A DNA stretch of 64,000 nucleotides, from assembly GCA_965230565.1 (NCBI GenBank), contig CBDDLH010000015.1, positions 372,001 through 436,000 of the forward strand. The letters run 5' to 3'. Source of the stretch: BCD1 sp965230565 (lineage in GTDB: Bacteria > Bacteroidota > Bacteroidia > Chitinophagales > Saprospiraceae). The notes beneath the pieces were generated by a model, which made no database searches, had not been told where the DNA came from, and saw only the letters and a list, made by a program, of their open reading frames with translations. Below are positions 52,277 to 62,310 of the stretch, in pieces. How positions within the stretch are numbered: the stretch's first letter is position 1; every line of letters starts with the position of its first letter. The position numbers and the translations under genes are program-made.

Positions 52277-53455
52277 TTAGGTTTCAGCAATGAGGATCCT
52301 TCCTCCTTCAATTTTCATTTCCAATTCATGCGGGTGTAAGAGCCAATGTACCAATTCATTACCAAGCAACTCCTGTTTCCAGTTACACTCACTTAATGAT
52401 TCCCTGGTCGATTGATCCGATTTCATTTTCTTCAACGCATTTTTGGCTAAAACCAAAACAGGCGACACTTCTGCTTCCAGACATTTCTGGCGTACCAGCA
52501 AATGAAGCATCTCAATCATAATCTCTTCCTGTGGGGTCAACTGCTCTTCCCGTTTAAATAATTTCAAAACACTTCTTTCTTCTTCGGAAGGTGGTTCTGA
52601 ATAAAACTCACTGAACTTTTTCCCATATTTCTTTACCAGATTATCCGAAAGATGCCGGTTATTTTTCAATCCTTCATAACCTGCCGTGACCGACCTTACG
52701 ATCTGGCTGATATTCTTACTGGGTAAAACCATCTCTTTGGAATGATCCCTCCGCTCGGCGGTTTCGGTTCTCCACAACAATAATCGCAACAAGAATAACT
52801 TTCCGTTGCTGTCCAGGGATTTCATTAAATTACTTTTCTGGGCTTCTCCGTAAAGATCTTTTTCATAAAACTCAGGATCCTCCCAACGCTGGAATTCTTC
52901 CTTTGCCCAATGCAATCGATCCATTTGTTCGAGTTTCTCCTGCAGTGATCGCCATAATTTAAACAATGGCAAAACATCAAGAAGGGCATAATTGAGTTGT
53001 TTTTTCCCCAAAGGTCTTCTCTCCCAATCAGTTACTGCAAACCCTTTTTTCAGGCGGCGTCCTGTTTCTCCTTCTACTAATTTTCCATATGATAACGGAT
53101 ACCGGTAACCAACAAAACCCGCTGCGATCTGAGTATCAAAAATATTTTGCGGAACGGTCCCGTATAGCGAATTCATCAGTCGGTAATCATTATCACCGGC
53201 ATGTGTGATCTTCAAAATATCCGGATTTTCCAGCATATCAGAAAAAGGTTGCAGGTCATCCACTTTGAAAGGATCAATAATAAAATGCCCATTGGGAGTA
53301 GATACCTGTATGAGACACAAACGGGTAAAAAAACGCTTTTCACCAACAAATTCAGTGTCAAATCCCAACCAGGGAACATTTTTATTTTTTTTGTAAAAAT
53401 CATAGAGAGCCCCCTCCTCCTCAATAAAAATAAAGTCTTTTTCGTTACGCTTCAT
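52277..53455 (-). CDS. rnd: ribonuclease D-like 3'-5' exonuclease
   Basis: 392 residues. The DEDDy exonuclease residues are complete: Asp33 and Glu35 in GFDTEFVG, an Asp90 in ITHAGDNDYRLM, and Tyr156/Asp160 in NYALLDVLPL. The C-terminal half is helical and includes an HRDC-like region (about 210-290). Such enzymes trim 3-prime ends of tRNA and other stable RNAs. Length is normal for Bacteroidota RNase D. First gene of the pair with the ABC ATPase. Confidence 0.92.
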   Translation of the reverse strand: MKRNEKDFIFIEEEGALYDFYKKNKNVPWLGFDTEFVGEKRFFTRLCLIQVSTPNGHFIIDPFKVDDLQPFSDMLENPDILKITHAGDNDYRLMNSLYGTVPQNIFDTQIAAGFVGYRYPLSYGKLVEGETGRRLKKGFAVTDWERRPLGKKQLNYALLDVLPLFKLWRSLQEKLEQMDRLHWAKEEFQRWEDPEFYEKDLYGEAQKSNLMKSLDSNGKLFLLRLLLWRTETAERRDHSKEMVLPSKNISQIVRSVTAGYEGLKNNRHLSDNLVKKYGKKFSEFYSEPPSEEERSVLKLFKREEQLTPQEEIMIEMLHLLVRQKCLEAEVSPVLVLAKNALKKMKSDQSTRESLSECNWKQELLGNELVHWLLHPHELEMKIEGGRILIAET

Positions 53456-53506
53456 AAAGGGGGCATTTTGTTAAAAAATTCATAAATATTAAATCGATTT
53501 GTGTAT

Positions 53507-53514
53507 TATCTTTG
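53507..53514 (+). promoter_or_regulatory. -7 box (TATCTTTG) of the AsmA gene
   Basis: Exact TAnnTTTG, 141 bases before the ATG. The predicted leader is about 135 bases and contains a small GGGAAATTCCC palindrome (53548-53560 region); no riboswitch recognised. Confidence 0.5.
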
Positions 53515-53655
53515 TTGCAGACAGTCTATTTAAGCGTAGGCTGAAAGTTGGGAAATTCCCTGGGAAAGAATCCCACAAAACTAACAAAAACTACGTATCT
53601 GATCTCATATATCACTAAAGTTGTTTTAAAACAATTTTACTAAAAGAAATTTATC

Positions 53656-56600
53656 ATGAAATTGGTGAAACGCATTCTCTTGATTCTGTTTATCTTTTTA
53701 ATAGTTTTAATTGGCCTGGCTGTAGCCCTGCCGATTATTTACAAGGACAGGATCGTTGAAATGACTAAAGAAGAAATTAACAGGACGGTTAACGCCAATG
53801 TTGAATTTGAAGACGTTAGTCTTTCCCTTTTCCGTAATTTCCCCAATTTTTCTTTTTTGTTGAAAAATTTCGAGATCACCGGAAAGGATGATTTTGACGG
53901 AGTTCTCCTCGCCAAAGGAGATGCCGCCGATTTTTCCATCAACCTAAGTTCTCTTTTTTCCCAGTCTGCTCCGATTAAAATCAACGCTGTTGGTCTACGT
54001 AATCCGGAGATAAATGTTTTGATCCTGAAGGACGGAAAAGCCAATTACGATATTGCTATTGAAACCGACGAGCGAATCGAAGAGACTAATCAAACAACCG
54101 ATTACAGTGGTTTCAAAGCTACTTTAAAATCCTATACGATCGAAAATGCAAAAATCACCTATGACGACCGTTTGGGTGATATGCTGCTGGAAATTGAGGA
54201 ACTCAACCACAGCGGATCAGGAAATTTCACCATTGACGTATTCGATCTGAAAACAAAAACAGACATCCAGTCTATGTCCTTCAAGATGGGGGATATTTCC
54301 TATCTGAAGAAAGCGAAAGTGGATCTGGATGCCATTTTCAATATCGATCAAAAGAACAGTAAATATACCCTCAAGGATAATCTATTGAATGTGAATGCCC
54401 TCCAACTGAATGCTGATGGATTTGTACAGCTTCAGGAAGAGGATATTAATATGGATCTGGCATTCTCCTCTCCGGAAAATGATTTCAAAAGCCTATGGTC
54501 TTTGATCCCAAATGCTTACATCGAAGGGTATGAAGATGTAAAAATTGACGGAAATTTTGACCTCGAGGGCAACGTCTCCGGAACTTATAACGATGTTTCT
54601 CTTCCGGCTTTCCGGGTAAAAACCAATATAAGCGATGGTAATGTACAGTATCCTGACCTTCCACTCGGCATTTCCGATATTAATGCCCGTGTGGATGTGA
54701 ATAGCCCGCATACAGATCTCGACAAAATGACAGTCGACATCTCAAGGATGGGATTCAAAATCGGAGACAACCCAATGGATGGCAAATTGCTGATCTCCAC
54801 ACCTATTTCCGACCCCGCAGTGGATGGTTTTGTCAATGGAGTGCTTGATCTCGATGCCCTTTCGAAAGCATTTCCGATTGAAGGAGTGGATGAAATGAGC
54901 GGTCTGATCACGGCCAATATTAAAATGAAAGCCCGGCTTTCACAGATCGAAAGCGAAGATTATGAAGATGTAAATATTCAGGGTGATGCTGAGATTGAGA
55001 ATCTGGTTTATGACATGACAGGTTATCCTGCGGTGGCCATTGCCAGTTCAGTTGTAGCTTTTACTCCTAAAATGGTAGATGTCCAGTCCTTTACCGGCAC
55101 CCTGGGACAAAGCGATGTTACAGCAAGTGGCCGTATAGACAACATCCTGGCCTATTTCTCCCCTAAAAAAACCATGACGGGGAATATGATGCTTCGTTCC
55201 AACTACATTCTCGCCGATGAATGGATGGAAAGTGAAGCTCCTGCCGAACCCGTCACTGAGGAGACGGAAGAACTATCCTATGGCAGCTCTTCAGAAACAA
55301 GTGAAGAGGAAGTTGCTATCTTCGATAGATTTGACTTTGGGATTGATGCCAAAATTGACAAGTTAAATTATTATGATTACCAACTGAATGATTTGGAAGC
55401 AAAGGGACAAATTGCCCCAAATCGTATGGATATAGAGGATTTTGCCCTCAAAATGGGCGAAAGTGACCTGAGCGGATCTGGAACTATCACTGATGCGTTC
55501 GATTACCTTTTTGATGAGGGTACCCTTGGAGGAAATGTAAAACTTAAATCCAACAATTTTGATCTCAATCCTTTCATGACCGAAAGTGGTGAAGTTCCTG
55601 AAAATTCCGGGGAAGCGGATATCAATACCGAAGAAATGGAACCTATTCTCGTCCCTGAAAATATTGACATGGTGGTGGATGCAGATTTCCGTAAAATCAT
55701 CTACACCAATATGACCCTGCGTGATCTGGACGGAAAACTGGTCATTTCACCGGATAGAGCAGTCACTATACAGGATGCTACCGCTGAAACATTACAGGGA
55801 ACGGTAAAAATGAACGGTGGTTATTATACCAGCGACCCGGAAGATCCAAAATTCGATATGGATATGGATCTGGTTGAACTGGACTTTAAAGACGCATTCA
55901 ACACCTTTAATACTTTTCAGAAATTGGCTCCTATCGGAAAATTCATGTCCGGTAATTTCACGACCAATATGTCCATGGAGGGCAGCCTTGGCAAAGATTT
56001 GATGCCGGTTTACAGCAAACTCAATGCGGAAGGCTTTTTACATACTATAAATGGTATCATTACGGACTTCAAGCCCATCAATGCTGTCGGAAATGCGCTG
56101 AATATTGAAGAATTGAAAGGAAAGTTATTGGTTAAGGACACTAAAAACTGGTTCAAGATCGAAAACGGGAATGTCACCATTGAAGAATTTGACTATGCCG
56201 TTAAGGATCTGAAAATGAAAATCGGCGGCAGCCACAGTCTGACCAACGAAATGGATTACGACATCAAGACAGCTATTCCAAGAAAGTGGCTCGATAAAGC
56301 AGGTCTTGGGAATCTCGCCAGCAGTGGATTAAAAACCATTAGTGAACAAGCTTCAAAACTAGGTCTGGATATAGGTCAAAGCGAAACAGTTAATGTTTTG
56401 ATCAACCTCACAGGATCCATGACCAACCCTAAGGTAAAATTCTCCTTGCTGGGTTTAGACGGAGAAACATCGTTGGTTGATTCAGCTAAGGAAACCGTAA
56501 AAGCTGCGGTTGAAGAACAAAAAGAGGAGATAAAAGAGGACTTAAGTGCAAAAGCCAAAGAAATCCTGGCGGATGCCCAAAAACAGGCTGATAAGATCAC

Positions 56601-57030
56601 TTCTGAAGCAAAAAAATCAGCCGACAAAATTCGGGCTGAAGGGCTTTCTGCTGCCGACAGGATAAGAAATGAAGGTAAAACTGCTGCCGATAAAATCAGA
56701 GCTGAAGGTCGCAAACAAGCCGAAGATGCCAAAAAAACGGCCGAGAAAGAGGCCCAGAAACAAGTAGACAAAGCCTCCAACCCCATCGCCAAAGCCGCTG
56801 CCAGAAAACTGGCAGATCGACTGCTGGAAGAGGCTGATAAAAAAGCGGACAAATTCGTTGCCGAGGCTGATAAAAAGGCTGATGGTGTAGAAGCTGAAGC
56901 GGATAAAAGAGCCCAGCAAGCCATCGACGCGGCAGAAAAAAATGCCCAAAAGATCGAAGATGAGGCCCAGGAAAGGGCTGATCAGGTAATGAACAAAGCT
57001 CAGGAGCAGGTGGATAAATTAGGGGATTAA
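53656..57030 (+). CDS. AsmA-family envelope protein with long helical C-terminal tail
   Basis: 1,124 residues. A membrane helix (7-28) is followed by an AsmA-type domain (NVEFEDVSLSLFRNFPNFSF with the NFP turn, then repeated beta-strand units such as PDLPLGISDINARVDVNSP and PVDGFVNGVLDLDALSKAF), expected in the periplasm and associated with lipid/OMP transport. From about residue 955 to the end the protein changes to a charged amphipathic helix built from units like AEGLSAADRIRNEGKTAADK and AEADKKADGVEAEADKRAQQ, about 160 residues. This tail is not part of standard AsmA proteins. Followed by a hairpin terminator. Confidence 0.88.
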   Translation: MKLVKRILLILFIFLIVLIGLAVALPIIYKDRIVEMTKEEINRTVNANVEFEDVSLSLFRNFPNFSFLLKNFEITGKDDFDGVLLAKGDAADFSINLSSLFSQSAPIKINAVGLRNPEINVLILKDGKANYDIAIETDERIEETNQTTDYSGFKATLKSYTIENAKITYDDRLGDMLLEIEELNHSGSGNFTIDVFDLKTKTDIQSMSFKMGDISYLKKAKVDLDAIFNIDQKNSKYTLKDNLLNVNALQLNADGFVQLQEEDINMDLAFSSPENDFKSLWSLIPNAYIEGYEDVKIDGNFDLEGNVSGTYNDVSLPAFRVKTNISDGNVQYPDLPLGISDINARVDVNSPHTDLDKMTVDISRMGFKIGDNPMDGKLLISTPISDPAVDGFVNGVLDLDALSKAFPIEGVDEMSGLITANIKMKARLSQIESEDYEDVNIQGDAEIENLVYDMTGYPAVAIASSVVAFTPKMVDVQSFTGTLGQSDVTASGRIDNILAYFSPKKTMTGNMMLRSNYILADEWMESEAPAEPVTEETEELSYGSSSETSEEEVAIFDRFDFGIDAKIDKLNYYDYQLNDLEAKGQIAPNRMDIEDFALKMGESDLSGSGTITDAFDYLFDEGTLGGNVKLKSNNFDLNPFMTESGEVPENSGEADINTEEMEPILVPENIDMVVDADFRKIIYTNMTLRDLDGKLVISPDRAVTIQDATAETLQGTVKMNGGYYTSDPEDPKFDMDMDLVELDFKDAFNTFNTFQKLAPIGKFMSGNFTTNMSMEGSLGKDLMPVYSKLNAEGFLHTINGIITDFKPINAVGNALNIEELKGKLLVKDTKNWFKIENGNVTIEEFDYAVKDLKMKIGGSHSLTNEMDYDIKTAIPRKWLDKAGLGNLASSGLKTISEQASKLGLDIGQSETVNVLINLTGSMTNPKVKFSLLGLDGETSLVDSAKETVKAAVEEQKEEIKEDLSAKAKEILADAQKQADKITSEAKKSADKIRAEGLSAADRIRNEGKTAADKIRAEGRKQAEDAKKTAEKEAQKQVDKASNPIAKAAARKLADRLLEEADKKADKFVAEADKKADGVEAEADKRAQQAIDAAEKNAQKIEDEAQERADQVMNKAQEQVDKLGD

Positions 57031-57575
57031 TTTATCCACTCCCTGACCTCTTACAAGGGTGTCAGGGAGTGGATAATCTCAAATCATTTTCAATTTATTC
57101 CAGCTGCAACACCCCTCTGATTTCTATGCTCAAATCATATAAAAAAAGTCTCTAATCCACTTTTTTTTCAATTTAAAAAATTACTTTTTCTGATCCTTTT
57201 AAATTAAATCAAGACATTTTTTAAAAAAAATGCCTGCAAAACAAAATTTCTTGGAAAGGAAAAAAAAGTGACTCCTATCAAAATTTACCACTGAATTTTT
57301 AAAAAAAACTGTCGTTCCAGCCCCCATTCCCAACAATGACCTCATCCAACACAACAAATTGATTTTGTGCATTTTACACTAACCACCCCAGACTGTAAAT
57401 CATTGAATTTCATTACAGTACAAGCTTAAATAATTTCCACTTTTCTAATACACCATTTCACTTGATTATCGACACCAACTGATAAAAATCATCCACCCTG
57501 ATTGACAAAACTCAAATAACGCCTTTTGTAATCCTCTTAATTTCGAGCCAGATTTTCAACAAAAACTACATTTTT
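57031..57575. other. AT-rich 545-base leader of ppdK
   Basis: Besides the hairpin behind the AsmA gene nothing gene-like is seen. The sequence is very rich in A and T with several poly-A/T tracts; no clear promoter box or riboswitch. Its length suggests a regulated or complex promoter for ppdK. Confidence 0.55.
57032..57076. terminator. hairpin after the AsmA gene
   Basis: Perfect 16-base arms (57032-57047 and 57061-57076) around a 13-base loop, two bases after the stop codon. No T-run, so perhaps an RNA-stabilising or inefficient terminator. Confidence 0.75.
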
Positions 57576-60341
57576 ATGGATGCTTTAAAATATGTTTACA
57601 CGTTTGGTGGAGAATACACTGAAGGTAATAGTTCTATGCGTGAATTGCTCGGTGGCAAAGGAGCCAACCTTGCAGAAATGAATTTGATTGGAGTACCTGT
57701 ACCTCCAGGGTTTACAGTAACGACCGAAGCTTGCAACAATTATTACAAAGTTGGAAAGGAAAAAACGATTAGTGCACTTACTGACCAGGTTGCAAAAGGT
57801 GTAGCTGTTGTTGAAAAAATAACCGGAAAGAAATTGGGTGACCCCAATAATCCGTTATTGCTTTCTGTTCGTTCCGGTGCCCGTGCTTCTATGCCAGGTA
57901 TGATGGATACGGTATTGAATCTCGGTATGAATGATGAGGTCGTGGAAGGATTTGGCAAACAATCCAATGAATGGGCCGCATGGGACTCTTACCGCCGTTT
58001 CATCCAGATGTATGGAGACGTTGTAATGGGCCTCAAACCTGAATCCAAAGATGATATCGATCCTTTCGAAAAAATCATGGATTACGTAAAAGAAGAAAGA
58101 GGCATCAAAAACGATACAGAATTTACTGTTGATGACCTCAAGCTCATCTGTAATACTTTCAGAAATAAGATTAAGGAAAAAACAGGCAAGGAATTCCCAC
58201 AGGATCCTTGGCAACAATTATGGGGCTCTATCACTGCTGTTTTCGACAGCTGGATGAACCAAAGAGCGATCACTTATCGTCGCTTGAACGGTATCCCTGC
58301 TGAATGGGGTACTGCTGTTAACGTTCAGGCAATGGTATTTGGTAATATGGGTGATGATTCTGCAACTGGTGTTGCCTTTACCCGTGACCCGGCTACAGGA
58401 GAAAACATCTTTACCGGTGAATACCTCATCAACGCACAAGGAGAAGATGTTGTGGCTGGTACTCGTACACCACAGCAAATCACATTGGAAGGTTCCAAAA
58501 GATGGGCCGTATTAGGTGGTATCTCAGAAGAAGATAGAGCTGCAACTTATCCTTCTTTGGAAGAAGTTATGCCTGAAATCTATCAGGAACTCAACAAATA
58601 TCAGGACATTCTGGAAAAACACTATAAAGACATGCAGGACCTTGAATTTACCATTCAGGAAGGTAAACTCTGGATCCTACAGACCAGAAACGGTAAACGT
58701 ACCGGTCTCTCCATGGTAAGAACGGGTATGGAAATGCTCAAAGAAGGTATGATCACTGAAGAAGAAGCATTGCTCCGCATGGATCCACACAAACTGGATG
58801 AGTTGCTTCACCCTGTTTTCAATAAAGAATCTATTGCCGATGCAGTGGAATTGACCAAAGGTTTGCCTGCTTCTCCAGGTGCTTCTTCCGGTCAGATCGT
58901 ATTCTCTGCTGATGATGCAGTGGAATGGGCTGAAAAAGGCAAAAAAGTGATTCTCGCAAGAATCGAAACATCTCCTGAAGATATCCATGGACTCGAAGTC
59001 GCTTCCGGTATCCTCACCAGCCGCGGAGGTATGACCTCTCACGCTGCAGTAGTTGCCCGCGGTATGGGTAAATGCTGTGTATCCGGTGCCGGTGAAGTGC
59101 ATATGAACTATGCTGAAAAAACACTACACATTGGAGATTTGTACCTCAAAGAAGGTGACTGGATCTCCCTTAACGGTACTACCGGACAAGTTTTCCAGGG
59201 CCAAATCAAAACAGAAGAAGCCAGTCTGGTAGCCGAATTCGGTGAATTGATGGAACTCTCTGACAAGTATGCAAGGCTCGCCGTCAGAACCAACGCTGAT
59301 ACTCCTCATGATGCAACGGTTGCGAGAAATTTCGGTGCCACAGGTATCGGACTTTGCAGAACTGAGCACATGTTCTTCCAGGAAGAACGTATCCTGCCTA
59401 TCAGAGAAATGATCATCGCCGAAACCAAGGAAGACAGATGGGAGGCACTCAACAAACTGTTACCATTCCAAAGAGAAGACTTTGAAGGTATCTTCGAAGC
59501 TATGAATGGATTACCGGTGACTATCCGTCTGCTGGATCCTCCATTGCACGAATTCCTGCCTCAAACCAAAAAGGCAAGAATCGAAATGGCCAAAGACCTC
59601 GGCATTACAGAAGAACATGTGGAAGAACTCGTGGCAGATCACGAAGAATCCAACCCAATGTTCGGTCACAGAGGTTGCCGTTTGAGCAATACCTTCCCTT
59701 CCATCACCAGAATGCAGGCAAGAGCCATTATCGAAGCTGCGCTGAACCTTAAGGCAAAAGGAATAGATGTCTACCCAGAAATCATGGTTCCTCTTGTAAG
59801 TGTGAAGGCAGAGTTGGAACAGCAAAAAGAGGTTATTGTAGAAACCATCGAAAGGGTATTTGCTGAACGTAATGAGCGTATCGACTACAAAGTAGGTACT
59901 ATGGTCGAGGTGCCACGCGCCACTGTAGTGGCTAACGAACTGGCAGAAATCTCAGATTTCTTCTCATTTGGTACCAACGACCTTACGCAGATGACCTTCG
60001 GTTTCTCCCGTGATGACGTAGGACACTTCCTGCCGGTTTACATCAAGAAAGGCATCGTACCTCACGACCCATTCGAATCCATCGATCAGAAGGGTGTTGG
60101 AGGTCTTGTTGAAAAAGGTGTTCGATTAGGTAGAGCCACTAAAGAAAACCTGAAGATAGGCGTATGTGGTGAGCATGGTGGAGATCCTGCTTCAGTAGAA
60201 TTCTTCCACAGAACTGGTCTCAACTACGTGAGCTGTTCTCCTTTCCGCGTACCAATCGCAAGATTGGCAGCGGCTCAGGCAGCCATTAAGTTTCCCAGTA
60301 AAGAGGTGAAAAAGGAAGAAGAAATGGCTTTTATGGTTTAA
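57576..60341 (+). CDS. ppdK: pyruvate, phosphate dikinase
   Basis: Interconverts pyruvate, ATP and phosphate with PEP, AMP and pyrophosphate. 921 residues. Nucleotide-binding domain: LLGGKGANLAEMNLIGVPVPPGFT and RSGARASMPGMMDTVLNLG; phosphohistidine domain: GGMTSHAAVVARGMGK with the active-site His at residue 489; PEP-binding domain: TGIGLCRTEHMFF, FGTNDLTQMTFGFSRDD and GVCGEHGGDPASVEFF. All complete. Gives the cell a reversible link between glycolysis and gluconeogenesis. A terminator follows; transcribed alone. Confidence 0.98.
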   Translation: MDALKYVYTFGGEYTEGNSSMRELLGGKGANLAEMNLIGVPVPPGFTVTTEACNNYYKVGKEKTISALTDQVAKGVAVVEKITGKKLGDPNNPLLLSVRSGARASMPGMMDTVLNLGMNDEVVEGFGKQSNEWAAWDSYRRFIQMYGDVVMGLKPESKDDIDPFEKIMDYVKEERGIKNDTEFTVDDLKLICNTFRNKIKEKTGKEFPQDPWQQLWGSITAVFDSWMNQRAITYRRLNGIPAEWGTAVNVQAMVFGNMGDDSATGVAFTRDPATGENIFTGEYLINAQGEDVVAGTRTPQQITLEGSKRWAVLGGISEEDRAATYPSLEEVMPEIYQELNKYQDILEKHYKDMQDLEFTIQEGKLWILQTRNGKRTGLSMVRTGMEMLKEGMITEEEALLRMDPHKLDELLHPVFNKESIADAVELTKGLPASPGASSGQIVFSADDAVEWAEKGKKVILARIETSPEDIHGLEVASGILTSRGGMTSHAAVVARGMGKCCVSGAGEVHMNYAEKTLHIGDLYLKEGDWISLNGTTGQVFQGQIKTEEASLVAEFGELMELSDKYARLAVRTNADTPHDATVARNFGATGIGLCRTEHMFFQEERILPIREMIIAETKEDRWEALNKLLPFQREDFEGIFEAMNGLPVTIRLLDPPLHEFLPQTKKARIEMAKDLGITEEHVEELVADHEESNPMFGHRGCRLSNTFPSITRMQARAIIEAALNLKAKGIDVYPEIMVPLVSVKAELEQQKEVIVETIERVFAERNERIDYKVGTMVEVPRATVVANELAEISDFFSFGTNDLTQMTFGFSRDDVGHFLPVYIKKGIVPHDPFESIDQKGVGGLVEKGVRLGRATKENLKIGVCGEHGGDPASVEFFHRTGLNYVSCSPFRVPIARLAAAQAAIKFPSKEVKKEEEMAFMV

Positions 60342-60362
60342 TGGTTTTGTGATATAATAATT

Positions 60363-60403
60363 ATCCCGGATTTTGGCTGATGCCAAAATTCGGGATTTTT
60401 TTT
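60363..60403 (+). terminator. ppdK terminator
   Basis: ATCCCGGATTTTGGC (60363-60377) pairs with GCCAAAATTCGGGAT (60382-60396) with one G-U pair, then T8. Its arms are the same family as the hairpins at 876-909 and 1095-1128. Confidence 0.9.
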
Positions 60404-60515
60404 GCCCGGATGAAAAAGAAAATAATCACGTGATTTGTTCGATTGCGCTGGTTAAATTGTCGTTACTTTTTTATCTTAGCCAAAAGGAATTTTTGCACCA
60501 AAATCAAACAACTTC

Positions 60516-60893
60516 ATGAATAGAACCGTTGGACAAATAATGGCCTCTCCGGTAGTAACCACAACAATCGACTCTACCACCGGTTACGTCAGAGAATTAA
60601 TGGAAAGAAAGCAGGTCAGCGCCATCCCGATCGTGGAACTGGATGGCGAAAATATCAACCTCAAAGGCATTGTTACGACCAGCGACCTGAGAGGTATCAA
60701 GGATGAAAGCACCGAAGTGGATATCATAATGTCCCGATTAATTGAATCGGTTTCAAAAGATGCTCCCATAAAAACTGCCGCAAAAAAAATGCTGGAGCAC
60801 GACATGCACCACCTCGTCGTAATGGAGAATGGAAAAATTGTGGGCATTGTCAGTTCGATGGATTTTGTTAAGGTGGTTTCCGAAACCCCGTAA
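60516..60893 (+). CDS. small two-CBS-domain protein
   Basis: 125 residues that consist of two CBS motifs, first VGQIMASPVVTTTIDSTTGYV through GIVTTSDLRGI, second DIIMSRLIESVSKDAPIKTA through IVGIVSSMDFVKVV. Such stand-alone CBS pairs usually bind adenosine nucleotides (ATP, AMP or SAM) and regulate other proteins. No effector domain fused. Its target is unknown. Confidence 0.9.
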   Translation: MNRTVGQIMASPVVTTTIDSTTGYVRELMERKQVSAIPIVELDGENINLKGIVTTSDLRGIKDESTEVDIIMSRLIESVSKDAPIKTAAKKMLEHDMHHLVVMENGKIVGIVSSMDFVKVVSETP

Positions 60894-60901
60894 GGTAGAA
60901 C

Positions 60902-60987
60902 AGAACCTGCCTGGCGGAAGACAGGTTCATTCTGTTAACCCCGTAACAATGGAACCTGTCTTCCTTCAGGCAAGATTCATTCCATCG
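60902..60987. repeat. two CCTGCC-type hairpins
   Basis: AACCTG (60905-60910) with CAGGTT (60922-60927) around a GGCGGAA-containing loop, and ATGGAACCTG (60950-60959) with an end TTCATTCCAT (60977-60986). Between two plus-strand genes, so possibly terminators, but without T-runs. Confidence 0.65.
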
Positions 60988-61130
60988 TCAGCTCCCTTTA
61001 AGTCAACACAAACCTTGCTCGAAAAAGAACACCACTCAATTCAAAGGTTTTCTTTTCAGGCAAAATGAATTTAACCACTACGATTTTTTTCCTATTTTCA
61101 CCTCCCCGTTTTATAGAAAAGCAATTGACC

Positions 61131-62309
61131 ATGCACAAAATATCAGCGGATTACGTTTTCCCCGTCTCCCGACCTCCCGTCAAGAATGGAGTTATTGTAG
61201 TGGATGATGACGGAAAAATTCTGGAAGTTTCCTCCCAAAAAGACCACGATCCTTCCAGTCTGGATCACCATATTGGTGTCCTGGTACCGGGGTTTATCAA
61301 TACGCACTGCCACCTGGAACTGTCTCACATGAAAGGAAAAGTAGACACGGGCACCGGCTTGCTTCCGTTTCTCGTAGATGTAGTTACTTACCGCGATTTC
61401 CCTCAGGAAGAAATTCAGGAAGCCATTCGACAGGGAGATGCTGAAATGAAAAGGGAAGGCATTGTTGCCGTTGGAGATATTTCCAACAAGGCAGATACGG
61501 CTGAAGTCAAAGAAAAAAGTCGTATCCGTTATTATACTTTCGTGGAAATGTTCGATTTCCTGCAGGATGAGCGTGCACAGGCCACTTACGAGCAATACCA
61601 GGCCGTTTTTCATGGACAAAGCAATAATAACGGTAATAAGATTAGCTATGTCCCACATGCGCCTTACACCGTGTCAAAAGCCCTTTTTGAGATTATCAGG
61701 TCCCAAAACAACGGTCAACAGGCAACCATCAGTATTCACAACCAGGAGACTCCTCACGAAGATAACCTCTTCCTGAAAAAAGAAGGTGGATTTGTCGGTT
61801 TCTTCGGTGGATTTGGGGTAACCCTCGACAACTTCAATCCAACCGGAAAAACAGCCATCCACTACGCTATGGAAAATATGGATCCTGATCAGCGTACCCT
61901 CTTCGTCCATAACACCATGACAGGCGATGACGATATCAAAGCCGCCCATGCCTGGAGTGACCATGTATACTGGGCCACCTGTGCCAATGCCAACCTGTAT
62001 ATCGAAAACCGACTGCCCAATTACAAACTTTTTATCGACAATAATGCCAAAATGACCATCGGAACCGATAGCCTGACCTCTAACTGGCGGTTATCCGTTT
62101 TGGATGAAATGAAAACCATTGCCAAATACCAATCCTACGTTAATTTCGAAACACTGCTTCGCTGGGCTACCCTCAACGGTGCTGAAGCGCTTGGGTTTGA
62201 TGATGAACTGGGAAGCTTTGAAGTTGGCAAAAAACCAGGGGTGAACCTGCTTAACCTGAATAGCGATCTGAAGCTTGGAGAGAAGACGCGGGTGGAGCGG
62301 TTGGTTTAG
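61131..62309 (+). CDS. amidohydrolase-family protein (aminofutalosine/adenosine-deaminase-like)
   Basis: 392 residues from the ATG at 61131; the frame extends upstream to 61065 but the extra residues are not conserved-looking. FINTHCHLELSHMKG contains the first metal His pair; later IHNQETPHEDNLF, LFVHNTMTGDDDI and the MTIGTDSLTSNWRLSVLDEM segment with the metal Asp complete a purine-deaminase-type site. The PHAPYTVS and C-terminal ATLNGAEALGFDDELGSFEVGKKP stretch are common to SAH/aminofutalosine deaminases. Could act in menaquinone biosynthesis by the futalosine route, but no other mqn gene is present to support it. Confidence 0.85.
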   Translation: MHKISADYVFPVSRPPVKNGVIVVDDDGKILEVSSQKDHDPSSLDHHIGVLVPGFINTHCHLELSHMKGKVDTGTGLLPFLVDVVTYRDFPQEEIQEAIRQGDAEMKREGIVAVGDISNKADTAEVKEKSRIRYYTFVEMFDFLQDERAQATYEQYQAVFHGQSNNNGNKISYVPHAPYTVSKALFEIIRSQNNGQQATISIHNQETPHEDNLFLKKEGGFVGFFGGFGVTLDNFNPTGKTAIHYAMENMDPDQRTLFVHNTMTGDDDIKAAHAWSDHVYWATCANANLYIENRLPNYKLFIDNNAKMTIGTDSLTSNWRLSVLDEMKTIAKYQSYVNFETLLRWATLNGAEALGFDDELGSFEVGKKPGVNLLNLNSDLKLGEKTRVERLV

Positions 62310-62310
62310 A

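Noticed and set aside
56376..56924. Alanine/serine-rich minus-strand frame of 182 residues
   Set aside because: Antisense of the repetitive helical tail of the AsmA protein; its regular repeats are a mirror effect.
60902..60987. Mobile element ends flanking the CBS or amidohydrolase gene
   Set aside because: No transposase, target duplications or matching terminal repeats seen; only short hairpins.
61143..61658. 171-residue minus-strand frame
   Set aside because: Opposite the amidohydrolase metal-binding region, which is clearly the coding strand.
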